Positions 1 through 9,434 are shown, numbered from the stretch's first letter. The stretch is 64,000 nt of DNA from Curvularia sp. ZM96 (GCA_022457065.1 JAJGBQ010000002.1:3286001-3350000), one strand, 5' to 3'. The notes: generated from the sequence alone by a model not told the origin. Translations and numbers: made by a program.

Positions 1-387
1 CAGGGGAAGCCTCGATCCCAGCGTATGGGATCAGCACTGTCAGAACACAGCACTGTCAGTTCGTCTTGAGATATTTTGCTTAACCGCGATCAACTAAATT
101 GTGATGTGCTGTCGCTTGTCGATCCGGAGACGAATGTGGGGAAGAGAAAGGAAAATACAGCCGCGAAATTGGCCGACCCACGTGGTTTGAAAGAAAAAAT
201 GCGGTCTGTGAGAGAACGCAAGCACGGTCTCCCTTGCCATTTTAGTTCTTTCGCCCAGAGAGATCTACACATGGAGAGAACCATACAAGTAATGGAGCTA
301 CAGAAAAGGACCCTGCTTCGATAGTGTACCACTACTACGTATACTACGTACAAAGTCGTTGCTTAGACTCAGCGCCAGCACCCTGAT
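1..387. other. left-edge non-coding stretch
   Basis: No supportable gene is seen. The short open frames here have no good start or similarity and probably lie in the 3' flank of the phosphatase gene that ends at 388. A 12-base direct repeat (CAGCACTGTCAG) occurs at 32-43 and 48-59. Confidence 0.5.
32..59. repeat. 12-bp tandem direct repeat
   Basis: CAGCACTGTCAG is present twice with a 16-base period. It has no evident function. Confidence 0.6.
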
Positions 388-1368
388 CTACCCCAGTAGC
401 GCCAGTCTGGCAGCTTCTACGTCTTCCTTGGTACCACATATCAAGCCGCCCCGCTCATCGGTATCTGCCACATTTGAACTCAAGACGGGCATCCCAGTTG
501 CCGAGTCAATTGCAGCGCCACCCGCGCATTCGAGAACGAGTGCTATGGGCGCTAGTTCGTAGAGGCGGCGAAGTTTGGCGCGGCTTTGCTGCGTGACAGG
601 CGAGATGTACACGCCGTGGCCCTTGACGAGGGCGTGAACGACATCTGGGACTAAGCCTCCGCTGTACCGCAGCGTATACTTTTGCTGAATCATGCGCGTG
701 ATCAGGGACAAGTAGCGATCGTCGTCTGCGGCTGCACGCATGTTGGCTGGCGCAAAGTACCGCGTTTTGAAGCTTCCTGGTGCTGCGAGTTGCACGTCGG
801 CCCGAACAATTTGCATGGCGCCTGAGTCGGAGTAGCCTACTTCGAAGCAGGTGCCTGGGGTGTTGGGCAGACGGATAGCGACGATGGACGTGGTGCGGGG
901 GCCAAGGACACCCAGGATAGAGGCGATTTGATGGGTGGAAGGGGGTGAGTTAAGGGCTGAGGAGCCCGTCCATATACCGATGATGGTACCCACGCTCCAG
1001 TTGGGGGCGATGATGGAAGAACCGTCGAGAGGGTCAAAGGCTAGTGTGTATTGCTCGCTATTTTCTGAATTGCTGCTCGTGCTTGAGGATTTCTCAATCG
1101 GGTCTTCCTCGCTGCTGGCGGTCACTATACTGGGACAGTCGTTGATGGTCTTCCGGATGGCTTCCTCGGCGAGCACGTCCACGTTCAGTTGGTCGTCGCC
1201 AAAGGCATTGGCTGTGCCGACCTGTGTTACGCTGGGAGATGTGCGTAGATGGCCTGCTATAGCGTGTATTGATTGTAATAGCGATGGCAGGACAGAATCA
1301 CGGAGTTGGTTATGTGAGTCTGGTATGAGGTTTTGGAGATGGGTGGCAAGGTCGGTGGATGAGGACAT
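388..1368 (-). CDS. sedoheptulose-1,7-/fructose-1,6-bisphosphatase-like phosphatase
   Basis: A 326-residue single-exon protein of the FBPase class 1 fold. Residues 85-90 read SSEEDP (an acidic metal-binding loop) and 111-120 read FDPLDGSSII, the family signature whose Asp residues bind Mg2+. The substrate-binding region contains YSGGLVPDVVHALVKGHGVY, and the C-terminus has ALVLECAGGAAID. The form of the signature, followed by WSVGTIIGIW, is closer to sedoheptulose-bisphosphatases than to gluconeogenic FBPase, so a cytosolic sugar-bisphosphate phosphatase is inferred. The start at 1368 is the first ATG. The gene is divergent from the nitrilase at 1883. The family is secure; the exact sugar substrate is not. 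Confidence 0.85.
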   Translation of the reverse strand: MSSSTDLATHLQNLIPDSHNQLRDSVLPSLLQSIHAIAGHLRTSPSVTQVGTANAFGDDQLNVDVLAEEAIRKTINDCPSIVTASSEEDPIEKSSSTSSNSENSEQYTLAFDPLDGSSIIAPNWSVGTIIGIWTGSSALNSPPSTHQIASILGVLGPRTTSIVAIRLPNTPGTCFEVGYSDSGAMQIVRADVQLAAPGSFKTRYFAPANMRAAADDDRYLSLITRMIQQKYTLRYSGGLVPDVVHALVKGHGVYISPVTQQSRAKLRRLYELAPIALVLECAGGAAIDSATGMPVLSSNVADTDERGGLICGTKEDVEAARLALLG

Positions 1369-1882
1369 TTTGGATGTTGATATTATCTTAAAAACTTGGT
1401 TCTTGGATACGCCGTGGTGGTTTTTGTAAGAAATATGGATGGTGTTGCTGCGTAATAGGCTGAATCGTCGTGGACAATAAGAAATTCTCGTCCTGCTAGT
1501 GCTATCTTACCCATACTGTGACGTCGTAGTGGAGTTGGAGTTAGAGGCTCCACCACATCCCTGCTTGCTCAACGTCCTCTCATGACTTCCATTATATTTG
1601 CGACTTCAACTCTCAGAACGAGAAACTGGCGATGTTTTGACTCACCAATTGGTCGATGCATACGAAGTCGTGCGGGTTGCCGCGGTCTCCCGCCACTGTC
1701 CGGCGCGGGGCAATCAATGCCACAGTGGGGTAACCAAGACAGCTACTTTCCCGTCATCCCAAAATGTGTCAAAGGCGCGCATATAAATAGTTTATCCTGT
1801 TCCATCCCCTCATATATGAAGTCTGTTTCCTAGTCGTTAATCAAGTGTATATCACCTTACTTCAATTCAATTCATCGACGCA
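1369..1882. promoter_or_regulatory. divergent promoter between phosphatase and nitrilase
   Basis: A 514-base intergenic region between two divergently read start codons. A TATA-like element (ATATAAATA) lies at about 1781-1789, roughly 95 bases before the nitrilase ATG, and a CCAAT box lies at about 1645-1649. No gene is seen. Confidence 0.5.
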
Positions 1883-3142
1883 ATGCCGCAGATTCTCAAG
1901 ATCGCATCCGCGCAGTCCCGCACTCTATCCACCACTGCGGAAACCCTGGCAGCTCTTGAAGCTACCACCAGACGTGCCGCAGCCCAGGGAATAGATATCA
2001 TTCTTTTCCCTGAAGCGTATCTGGGTGGATATCCTCGCACGTGCTCCTTTGGTGCTGCAGTTGGTGCACGTGCACCAGAGGGTCGTGAACAGTTCCTACA
2101 CTATTTCCACGATGCTGTTGATATGGGAGATACACCGAGTGGCGCTGGCCAAGATTGGGTTGACCGGAAGCTCGAACTACCCAGGGGAAAGGAGTACAGA
2201 GGTGATGGAACGAGAGAAGAGCTCGAGAGAATCGCAAGAGAAACAGGTGTCTTTGTCGTGACGGGGTTGGTAGAGAAGTCTGGAGGGACCCTGTATTGCG
2301 GAGCCGTATTTGTAGACCCGAAGTTGGGTGTGCTGGGCAAGAGACGGAAGTTGATGCCGACAGGAAGTGAGCGGTTGGTATGGGGGATGGGCAGCGCGAA
2401 CACGCTGAGGGCGGTGACGACAGAAATCAAGGGCGTGAAGCTGTGCATGGGTTCAGCGATTTGCTGGGAGAACTATATGCCGCTGCTGAGACAGAGTCTC
2501 TACAGCCAGAACGTCAATCTCTGGTTTGCGCCGACTGCAGACGCGCGCGACACGTGGGCCGCACTCATGCGCACCGTTGGATGTGAGGGACGTTGCTTTG
2601 TTGTCAGCTCAAACCAGTGTGTTAAGAAAAAGCATCTTCCAGAGTGGATATCGGGTGGAAACAAGTCCAAGCCAGTCCGCTCACCAAGCATGGCAAGCAG
2701 CAGCGGTGTTGGGAGAAGGATATCGCAGCAAGGAACTGGTATTGCGCGAAGACGGAGCACAATCACAATCACAGAGGAGGGTCACGAGATATGCTTGCCA
2801 ATTCCCAAGGGACAAGCTTCAGACGTCAATGGCGACTCTTCAGCAATCGACTCGACGGAAGATTCACCCAGTATCAAGCAGCAACCCTTTTCGCAACCTC
2901 ATTCGTCGTCGGCAGATGGCGAGGAGTACGTCTGTCGTGGTGGCTCGATGATTGTATCGCCTCTTGGTGAAGTGCTTGCCGGGCCAGTTTGGGAGAAAGA
3001 GGACGAGCTTATTGTCACCGAAGTTGACTTTGAAGACTGCGAACGAGGCAGGCTTGATTTTGATTCTGCAGGAAGCTATTCACGCAGTGATAGCTTCAAG
3101 CTCATTGTTGAAGGTCTTGATCTCAACCCGCCACCGATGTAG
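1883..3142 (+). CDS. nitrilase (carbon-nitrogen hydrolase)
   Basis: A 419-residue intronless protein. The nitrilase triad is visible: Glu44 in LFPEAYLGGYPR, Lys156 in KRRKLMPTGSER and Cys194 in AICWENYMP. The CWENYMPL context is that of true nitrilases, which convert nitriles to carboxylic acid plus ammonia, rather than of amidases. The C-terminal fold element GGSMIVSPLGEVLAGP is at about 343-358. Between the catalytic core and this element lies a Ser-rich stretch of roughly 85 residues (about 254-340) with no obvious intron, so it appears to be translated. The start ATG is preceded by A at -3. The nitrile substrate cannot be read from sequence. Confidence 0.9.
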   Translation: MPQILKIASAQSRTLSTTAETLAALEATTRRAAAQGIDIILFPEAYLGGYPRTCSFGAAVGARAPEGREQFLHYFHDAVDMGDTPSGAGQDWVDRKLELPRGKEYRGDGTREELERIARETGVFVVTGLVEKSGGTLYCGAVFVDPKLGVLGKRRKLMPTGSERLVWGMGSANTLRAVTTEIKGVKLCMGSAICWENYMPLLRQSLYSQNVNLWFAPTADARDTWAALMRTVGCEGRCFVVSSNQCVKKKHLPEWISGGNKSKPVRSPSMASSSGVGRRISQQGTGIARRRSTITITEEGHEICLPIPKGQASDVNGDSSAIDSTEDSPSIKQQPFSQPHSSSADGEEYVCRGGSMIVSPLGEVLAGPVWEKEDELIVTEVDFEDCERGRLDFDSAGSYSRSDSFKLIVEGLDLNPPPM

Positions 3143-3361
3143 ACATTGTGAAACATAGCACGATATTGGAACAAGCTCATTGTAGAATGTCGTCATGCAT
3201 GAAACTAGCTTTCATTCAGTGCTCATAGTGTAAAATGTGTAGTTTACAACTACTTCTAGATTGTATATAATTTATTCTCCCCTCCGACTACTACGACAGA
3301 ACATTCAACTAACCAGTACTCGTATTCAACTCAACTATACAACTTTACCAGTGACTACAAG

Positions 3362-3661
3362 ATGGTTCCGAACTTCATGGCTAAGCACTTGGAACCTTGC
3401 GCGGGGTCTCCAATTCACGAGCTCACCTGTGGGCACATTGTGCAAGCACCTATCTTCAGCCTGGGTTCGTCCTCGGAGTGCTCACCAAACTGTAAGGGTG
3501 TCAACCCCAACACCACTATTAAGCCTAAGTTTCTCTGCGCGCATTGTTTTACGAAGCGTTTCAGGGACGAATACGAGAATTTAACGAGTGAATATCATAG
3601 AGCGGTATATAAGTCCAAGGTTGAGGCTGAGGGGCTTCGATCGTGTAATGTCCATCCCTAA
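3362..3661 (+). CDS. small Cys/His-rich protein, putative zinc-binding motif
   Basis: A 99-residue protein with no signal peptide; ATG in good context (ACAAGATGG). I do not recognise the family. Its core is C-x5-H-x3-C-x-H-x14-C-x3-C-x14-C-x2-C, eight potential zinc ligands in an order compatible with a RING-like or double zinc site. The same motif with almost identical spacing occurs in the protein at 7892-8734, and both continue into a charged segment rich in Tyr and Glu. This shared pattern is the main evidence that the small ORF is real. A zinc-binding intracellular role is inferred only from the ligands. It lies 232 bases from the stop of the convergent peptide-precursor gene. Confidence 0.65.
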   Translation: MVPNFMAKHLEPCAGSPIHELTCGHIVQAPIFSLGSSSECSPNCKGVNPNTTIKPKFLCAHCFTKRFRDEYENLTSEYHRAVYKSKVEAEGLRSCNVHP

Positions 3662-3892
3662 GTCACGAGACGTAACCCCGTCGCGAGACGAACACCAAGT
3701 ACTTTGGGATCAAGTAAGCATGTCTACAAATAATACAACTAGATCTTATTATCTGAAAGCAGTTGTATGTATAGAAAGTATTGTGTTTTGTCTAGCTTAT
3801 GTTGCTGAGAGCAAATTCAAATACAGCGTTATTAGTCAGTGAATAACCACGTGACCATACATGGTACTTCTGTGCTTACACTATGTAAGTGC

Positions 3893-4374
3893 CTAGGCCT
3901 TAGGCTCTCTCTTGTTAACAATGCGATCCTCGAATTCAGGACTCAAATCTGTAAATCGGTTTAGAACTCGTTGTGAATGCGTAGTATTACTCTAAGCCTA
4001 CCATTGCGGAGAATGCAGCCACCGAATTGGTCGCAGCAGACATCTACACCCTGGTTGTTGGGTGTACAATTAAGTTGTTGAGACGAAGGTACCTTCTTTT
4101 GCGGTTCAGGCTCCCTTTTCTCTACAATGCGATCCTCGAATTCAGGACTTAAATCTATAGATTTGTTTAGGAATTGCCGTTATGAACCTTTTAGACTTGA
4201 CGCACCGTTACGGAGAATGCAACCACCAAATTGGTCGCAGCAGACATCTACACCCTGGTTATTGGGTGTGCAGTTGAGTTGCTGCGATGAAGGCACCCGG
4301 CTTTGAGGTGCAGGGGCCGAGAAGGTAGGCGAAGCTAGAACGGCGGCTAGAATGAATGACTGCTTCCAGAGCAT
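3893..4374 (-). CDS. secreted two-repeat Kex2-type peptide precursor, 3 exons
   Basis: Model: exons 4374-4206, 4154-4002 and 3948-3893; introns of 51 and 53 nt with CTAAAC branch sites and TAG/CAG acceptors; 125 residues. Residues 1-20 are a signal peptide (MLWKQSFILAAVLASPTFSA). Two repeat units follow, each starting VPSSQQLNC and carrying four cysteines spaced C-x9-CC-x5-C, then DLSPEFEDRIV and Lys-Arg (EKR-EP, NKR-EP). Dibasic or basic residues also precede each VPSS (QSR, QKK). Both introns interrupt the repeat at the same codon and phase. Within the 46 compared codons, 16 differ synonymously and one non-synonymously (Glu/Asn), which strongly supports translation. This is the layout of kexin-processed secreted peptides. 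The peptide core is not one I recognise; a pheromone, RiPP-like peptide or effector are all open. Without the introns only a 64-residue ORF would be seen. Confidence 0.8.
3899..4311 (-). repeat. tandem duplication of a ~206-bp exon-intron unit
   Basis: Two direct copies (about 3899-4104 and 4105-4311) share long blocks such as ATGCGATCCTCGAATTCAGG and GTCGCAGCAGACATCTACAC. Each copy holds one cysteine-core exon segment, one intron and the Lys-Arg tail. The exon parts are much more alike than the intron parts. Confidence 0.9.
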
Positions 4375-5416
4375 CTTGAAGGATTTGTAACAGGTTATAG
4401 GAATACTTTAAAAATGAGGTTAGGGTTTCTTCCGGAGAAACAGAGTGGTAGGCCTGAGGATTTAGGATTAGATAGATTATCTGGGGTTTATATCTCTGAT
4501 TTTGAAACTAGCCAAGTAAATTCCAAAGCATATGCGACAACAACGGTGTCGCGGCTGCACTTCGGAACAATTTGCATAAAAGTGCTGTTGAGTAGGATGG
4601 GTAAGGATAATGGCACGGTGACGAGCTTGTCCAGATGGTATAGGATTGTATAGTATCAGCAATGATATCTGTACTAGCATTGGATTGTAATTTGGTTATG
4701 TAGAGATTTGGTGCCGAAGAAACTTCCTCGATATTGATTTTTATTCTCACTGTTGCGTACAGTGTCCCGTAAATGGTGATGACTAGTTACATGCTAATTA
4801 GTTCAGATACAGTGAATTCACGCAAAACATTAAGATTAATCATGCTGACTACTACCACCCAGCTAACTTGGAGAGCAAACTGCGCAGCATTCAGCTGCAT
4901 CTTGCCGCATCATTGACCGTCCCGTGATCCCGGATGTTGTAACCGACGTATGGCCCTCTCGGTTGATCAACACCCCGCAATCTGATATTATCCTCCTTAG
5001 CCGGGGCGCCCACCAACCCGTGTTCGGACATCCCTCCCCACACTGCAGGATAGCGTTGGATCATCATGATCATCGTGGCCAATCACTCGTTGCCCTGCAT
5101 GTTGTTGCGTTCGCTGACTTCGACCGCGGCCCGTTTTCCCTATACGCATGTCGGCACAGGCTCGTGGTGGCACAATGCATGCGTAATTAGTCCAGTGCGG
5201 AGAGTTGGCGGCGTACATGGCTTGCAGCTACCCCAGTAATGGTGCTACAACGTGCAGGAAAGCTTTGTATAAGTAATGCTTGGGGCCCTGACATGTTGCT
5301 TGGTGAATCTTGTCTCTCAGCTTTTACGTCGTCATTCACCTTTTTCGCTGAACTGGTGGTGTCGCATTATCCCCTTTACAGACAGCTGCGAGACCACGCA
5401 CGCGGTTTGAGTAGCC
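4375..5416. other. intergenic region between divergent genes
   Basis: About 1.0 kb between the peptide-precursor start and the transporter start, both reading outward. It is AT-rich near 4600-4850. A TATAAG element at about 5269 could serve the transporter. No convincing gene is seen. Confidence 0.5.
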
Positions 5417-7130
5417 ATGGCGACGATAACAAATGCGGCTGATCCCGACCAGAAGGCCTCTGTGGAAGAGATTTCAGACGACAGAATTGCGTCTACGACA
5501 CTGGAAGCGGGTGTCGGTGATGGGGCGGCGCGAAAGTTGCAGCCACCACCACTGGTGGCTGCAATGACTGCCGAGGTGCGCGAGGAAGCAGAGAAGCGGT
5601 TGAGGAGAAAGATCGATACGAGACTCCTTCCCATGATAATTCTGATGTACATCATGAGTAAGTGTAGTTGATTTGGCGATGCGCTGAGTAAAATCGATGC
5701 TAATCTTGGTAGATTACCTCGACAGAAACAACATCGCTGCTGTGCGTCTGGCAGGCCTTCAGGACGAACTGAATCTTTCTAGCGTCCAGTACCAGGTACC
5801 GTGGCACAGAACCTTACATACCGCAATGCAGTCGATATGCTGACCCCAGCCAGACAACCGTCTCGATCCTATTTGTCGGCTACATCCTCATGCAAATCCC
5901 GTCCAATCTCTTTCTTAACAAGACTGGTAAACCTGCAATCTATCTGCCGTCTTGCATGATCGTTTGGGGTGTCATTTCCGGGGCTACCGCTGCGTGCCAA
6001 AACTTTGCTGGACTTGTCGTATGCCGCTTCTTCCTCGGATTTGTGGAAGCGGCGTATTTTCCGGGGTGCTTATTCTATCTCAGTGCATGGTATACCAGGA
6101 AAGAGCTTGGTTTTAGGACAGCAGTGCTGTACTCTGGATCACTGATTTCGGGTGCTTTTGGCGGCCTCATCACGGCAGGCATCACGAAAAACATGGATGG
6201 AACACAAGGATTGAGATCATGGCGTTGGGTGTTCATAATTGAGGTAAATAATCCGACGAGTCTTGAAAGAGATATTGCTGATATTTGTAGGGTGTTATCA
6301 CTGTGGCCATTGCCGTGGCTGCATTTTGGATCCTTCCAAACTTCCCACGCACAACATCGTGGCTGAGCGAAGAAGAACGCCAGCTTGCTGCTTACCGATT
6401 AGAAGAGGACATTGGCGAAGATGACTGGGTATCGTCAGAGTCGCAAACCTTCTTCCACGGCCTCAAACTGGCCTTGCTGGACATCAAGACATGGGTCTTG
6501 ACAATCCTACTTCTCTCCATAGTCTCGTCAGCCTCAGTCACAAACTTCTTCCCCACTGTCGTAAAGACGCTTGGATACCCAAACATCGAAACGCTGTTGC
6601 TTACAGCCCCGCCTTATGTCCTCGCGGTTATCACAACCTACCTCAATGCCTGGCATGCAGACCGCACCGGCGAACGTTTCTTCCACATCGTCATTCCTCT
6701 CTGTGTGGGTGTGGCTGCCTTCATTCTCGCCGCCGCCACTCACTCAACAGCGCCTCGATATGTCGCCATGATGCTCATGGTGCCAGGAGTCTATACGGGC
6801 TACGTTGTCGCTCTGGCTTGGATTTCCAACTCGTTACCGCGCCCGCCTGCTAAGAGAGCGGCAGCGCTAGCATTCATTAATGCTGTCAGCAACTCGAGCT
6901 CCATTTACGCCAGTTACATGTACCCGCAGCCAAAGAAGGGCCAGCCGAACTTGACTGTGCCATTGAGCGTAGATTGTGCGACAGCGGCATTAGCAATCAT
7001 TATGACGGTCATTATGCGGATCATTCTCGTGCGACTCAACAAGAAGCTGGATCGAGGAGAGCACGTCGAGGGCGCGATTAATGGTGTACCACGTGCTGGG
7101 CAAGGTCGCGGATTCAGGTTCCTAATTTAG
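5417..7130 (+). CDS. MFS transporter, anion:cation symporter (Dal5/allantoate permease-like) family
   Basis: Exons 5417-5657, 5713-5795, 5854-6243 and 6291-7130 give 517 residues; introns are 55, 58 and 47 nt. After a cytoplasmic N-tail come MIILMYIMNYLDRNNIAAVR, the typical first transmembrane segment of fungal ACS transporters, then RFFLGFVEAAYFPG and the SWRWVFIIEG motif that ends the first half. A second block of six membrane segments follows. This family takes up carboxylates and vitamins such as allantoate, nicotinate or pantothenate across the plasma membrane; the substrate here is unknown. The start is in a perfect context (GCCATGG). It lies between the secreted peptide precursor and the second zinc-motif protein, but no functional link is shown. 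Confidence 0.9.
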
Positions 7131-7891
7131 GAGTCTTATATCAACAGATTGTAGGAGACAAGTGAGAATGAGATGTAATAGTAACAAAGGTCAAGTGACT
7201 GGTCTTCTCTTGTTGCTTCTTCGCCACCACCTCCTGATCATCCGCACAGCCGCATACTGCCTGATAAGGCGCGTGGACACCAAGATATAATGATTATGAG
7301 TTTGCACAATCCACTTCACCTTCTATTTGATTTGTTTCGCACACTTTGCTGGGGTTTTATCGCATACAACAAGGCTCGGAAGGCTGGGGATCGGTGCGAA
7401 ACTCGAACCTTCCATAGCGTCATCGGGCCGGGCGAGGCTTAGCGCCATCACGAGTCTCGCAGAGCGCGACGCGACTCATCAACTCTCACTCGTCCACAAT
7501 CTTCCATCCCAGCAGCACATCATTCATCTGGCTTCTGTCGGCGCCTTCGCCTAAGCATCGCTATCGGCCCGCCTGTGTCTTGACATTCACGCTTGGCTGC
7601 TCAACAGTCGTGTTGATAACCGACCCTGTCCTTTGCCATATCTAGCGTTAGTTGTACACGATTGCAAGTGCCCTGTGCACACACGATGCGCTTTCACAAG
7701 ACCATACGAAATACGTCAACTGCTTTATCACGCCCTTGACCGCTTCCTTTATTCGCTTTTCAGTAACGAAAACCGCCTCGTTCTTTGGATCACTTGGATC
7801 TGGACTTTCTCAAGGCAACCACGTGTCGTCAGCAGACACACTGCCATACACACACCCTTCAACTTCCACTTGGACATCACACACCTTGAAC
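7131..7891. other. intergenic region, 5' flank of zinc-motif gene
   Basis: Open reading upstream of 7892 continues in frame to about 7652, but without an in-frame ATG, so it is treated as leader. No other feature is seen. Confidence 0.5.
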
Positions 7892-8734
7892 ATGGATTTC
7901 TCAAATAGCGCTTTCCGGTCTGCAACAAGTTCCAAAGTCTCAAACGACGTTATGTCTCACGCAAACCTTGTCATGGCGTGTAGATGGGGTTGGACCAGCT
8001 CGCCAAGCTCAGAGAGCGGTGGCGCAAACTCACCCTTTGCCACCTCCACACAACCTTCGTCCTCAGCACCCGCAGTCAACAATGTACGGTCAAAGCGATT
8101 CGCGCCCTGCCAAGGTCGTCTCTACCATCAACTCTTGTGCTCGCATCGCATCCGGACAGACCTGGTCGAAGATTGTGGTGCCAACTGCGTCGAGCCTTAT
8201 GGGAATACCGTAGGGGCTGCCTTTGTCTGTCACGAATGCATCCAAGCTGAGGCAGCCAAGATATGGGAAGAGCGACAAGCGCAGCACAACGCCTTGTACC
8301 CACCGATTGAGCAAATGCCACAGGACCAGTATGATCAATGGTACGCCGAACATCGACAGCTGGAGGCTGAGTTTTCCCGTGACCAGCGAGTCTACGAGAT
8401 GGAGCTCAAGGCCAAAACGCGCCCAAGCAACATCTGCTCCGCCATGGAAGCTAGTAAAGAGGAAATGGAGTTTGCCAACGAGCTCGACTCTCTCTCACTG
8501 TCGCTGATGGCGTCGAATACTTCGACAGCCGAGCCTGTCCCGTTTCAACCTCAGGGTCGTACACGTACCAGTCTAGCGACAGATCCGGAAGAGCAGTTAC
8601 ACTGGGACCTGAACACACTGGCTCTCGACCGCGGATCTTGCGGTATCGAGTATTCTGCCTCGCAGTCCACCAACGGCGTAAGATCCCAAAAAGAGCTGGA
8701 CATGGATGAGTTGTGGAGAAAGCCGCGTAACTGA
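7892..8734 (+). CDS. Cys/His-motif protein, paralogue-like to the 3362-3661 product
   Basis: A 280-residue intronless protein starting at the first in-frame ATG (AACATGG, good context). The motif C-x5-H-x3-C-x-H-x9-C-x3-C-x13-C-x2-C is at about residues 70-114. It matches the small protein at 3362-3661 ligand for ligand; only the two variable loops differ. It is followed by a charged, probably helical segment (AAKIWEERQAQHN onward) and an acidic, Ser-rich C-terminus. I do not recognise a named family. Zinc binding is inferred from ligand spacing; a RING-like ubiquitin-ligase role is possible but not shown. Confidence 0.75.
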   Translation: MDFSNSAFRSATSSKVSNDVMSHANLVMACRWGWTSSPSSESGGANSPFATSTQPSSSAPAVNNVRSKRFAPCQGRLYHQLLCSHRIRTDLVEDCGANCVEPYGNTVGAAFVCHECIQAEAAKIWEERQAQHNALYPPIEQMPQDQYDQWYAEHRQLEAEFSRDQRVYEMELKAKTRPSNICSAMEASKEEMEFANELDSLSLSLMASNTSTAEPVPFQPQGRTRTSLATDPEEQLHWDLNTLALDRGSCGIEYSASQSTNGVRSQKELDMDELWRKPRN

Positions 8735-9335
8735 GACTGCTAGTCATGTTCTTTGAAGAACCTTTGACATATACAATCATTGTCTTGTTGATTAGCGATA
8801 GCATGGTCTGGCGTATGGATACATTTGGAGTGCTCGGTCAGTCAGTATAATATACTGTTGTTGCCGCTAGGTGAGCTAGTAGATCATTGATAAATACACG
8901 TTCATTCATCCTGTTGATGAATTCGACTTTTTTTTTTTGCGACGCTCGAACTTTCCGCATGGTGATGCCGTTTGCTGCCTTTGCCCCGTACTTGAGTTTG
9001 GCAATGCTATCATCCGGTATGAGCATATCATGGCTCGACAGTCGTGCTCAGCGCAAGCACGCTTTGCCGGAAACCTAGTATCGCGTGTTCCATGGATATT
9101 GCGAAAAACAAGAGAAAGAACGGCACTACCAGTACTCACATGTGCTAATGGCAATGAGGGGCAAGCGCAGAAAGACCGGTTCAATCAAGCCTCTGCCCCA
9201 CTTCGCAGCCAAATTTCGATTTGCTACCCCGCTTTCAAAAGAGCGATGCGAACACTCGAGGGCGATGATGCCGAGCAGATACACTCGTGCAATATGACTT
9301 TTCAAAAATAAAATTATTTCATCGAAACACATATC
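8735..9335. other. intergenic region
   Basis: No gene is seen. An 11-base T run is at about 8929-8939. This is the 3' flank of the zinc-motif gene and the 5' flank of the tRNA. Confidence 0.5.
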
Positions 9336-9422
9336 GGAGCCTTGGCGCAATGGTAGCGCGTTGGTTTTCGGCCTTGTCTGCCTGTTCACCAAAGGTTGAG
9401 GGTTCGAGCCCCTTGGGCTTCG
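9336..9422 (+). tRNA. tRNA with intron, probable tRNA-Arg(UCG)
   Basis: The cloverleaf can be folded by hand. Acceptor stem GGAGCCT pairs with GGGCTTC, with discriminator G. D-stem is GCGC/GCGC with loop AATGGTA. Anticodon stem is TTGGT/ACCAA, and the T-arm is GAGGG TTCGAGC CCCTT. Between the anticodon-stem halves are 22 bases, so a 15-base intron (about 9372-9386) follows position 37. This leaves the loop reading TT-TCG-G, anticodon UCG (arginine, CGA codons). Internal A and B boxes are present. The tRNA is secure; the isotype depends on the inferred intron placement. Confidence 0.85.
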
Positions 9423-9423
9423 A

Positions 9424-9434
9424 GTTTCTTTTTT
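9424..9434 (+). terminator. RNA polymerase III T-run terminator
   Basis: A GTTTCTTTTTT run begins directly after the tRNA 3' end, with a second T7 run about ten bases on. This is the standard Pol III stop. Confidence 0.75.

Noticed and set aside
76..353. Overlapping 82- and 87-codon frames on both strands
   Set aside because: They shadow each other, have unremarkable composition and no recognisable motif.
3588..3842. 84-codon frame overlapping the small zinc-motif gene
   Set aside because: It overlaps a frame supported by a conserved ligand pattern and has no motif of its own.
3893..4374. Alpha-pheromone precursor as the identity of the repeat-peptide gene
   Set aside because: The processing layout fits, but the repeats lack the short Trp/Cys-Pro-Gly core usual in filamentous-ascomycete pheromones and are much longer. 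It was left as an unidentified precursor.
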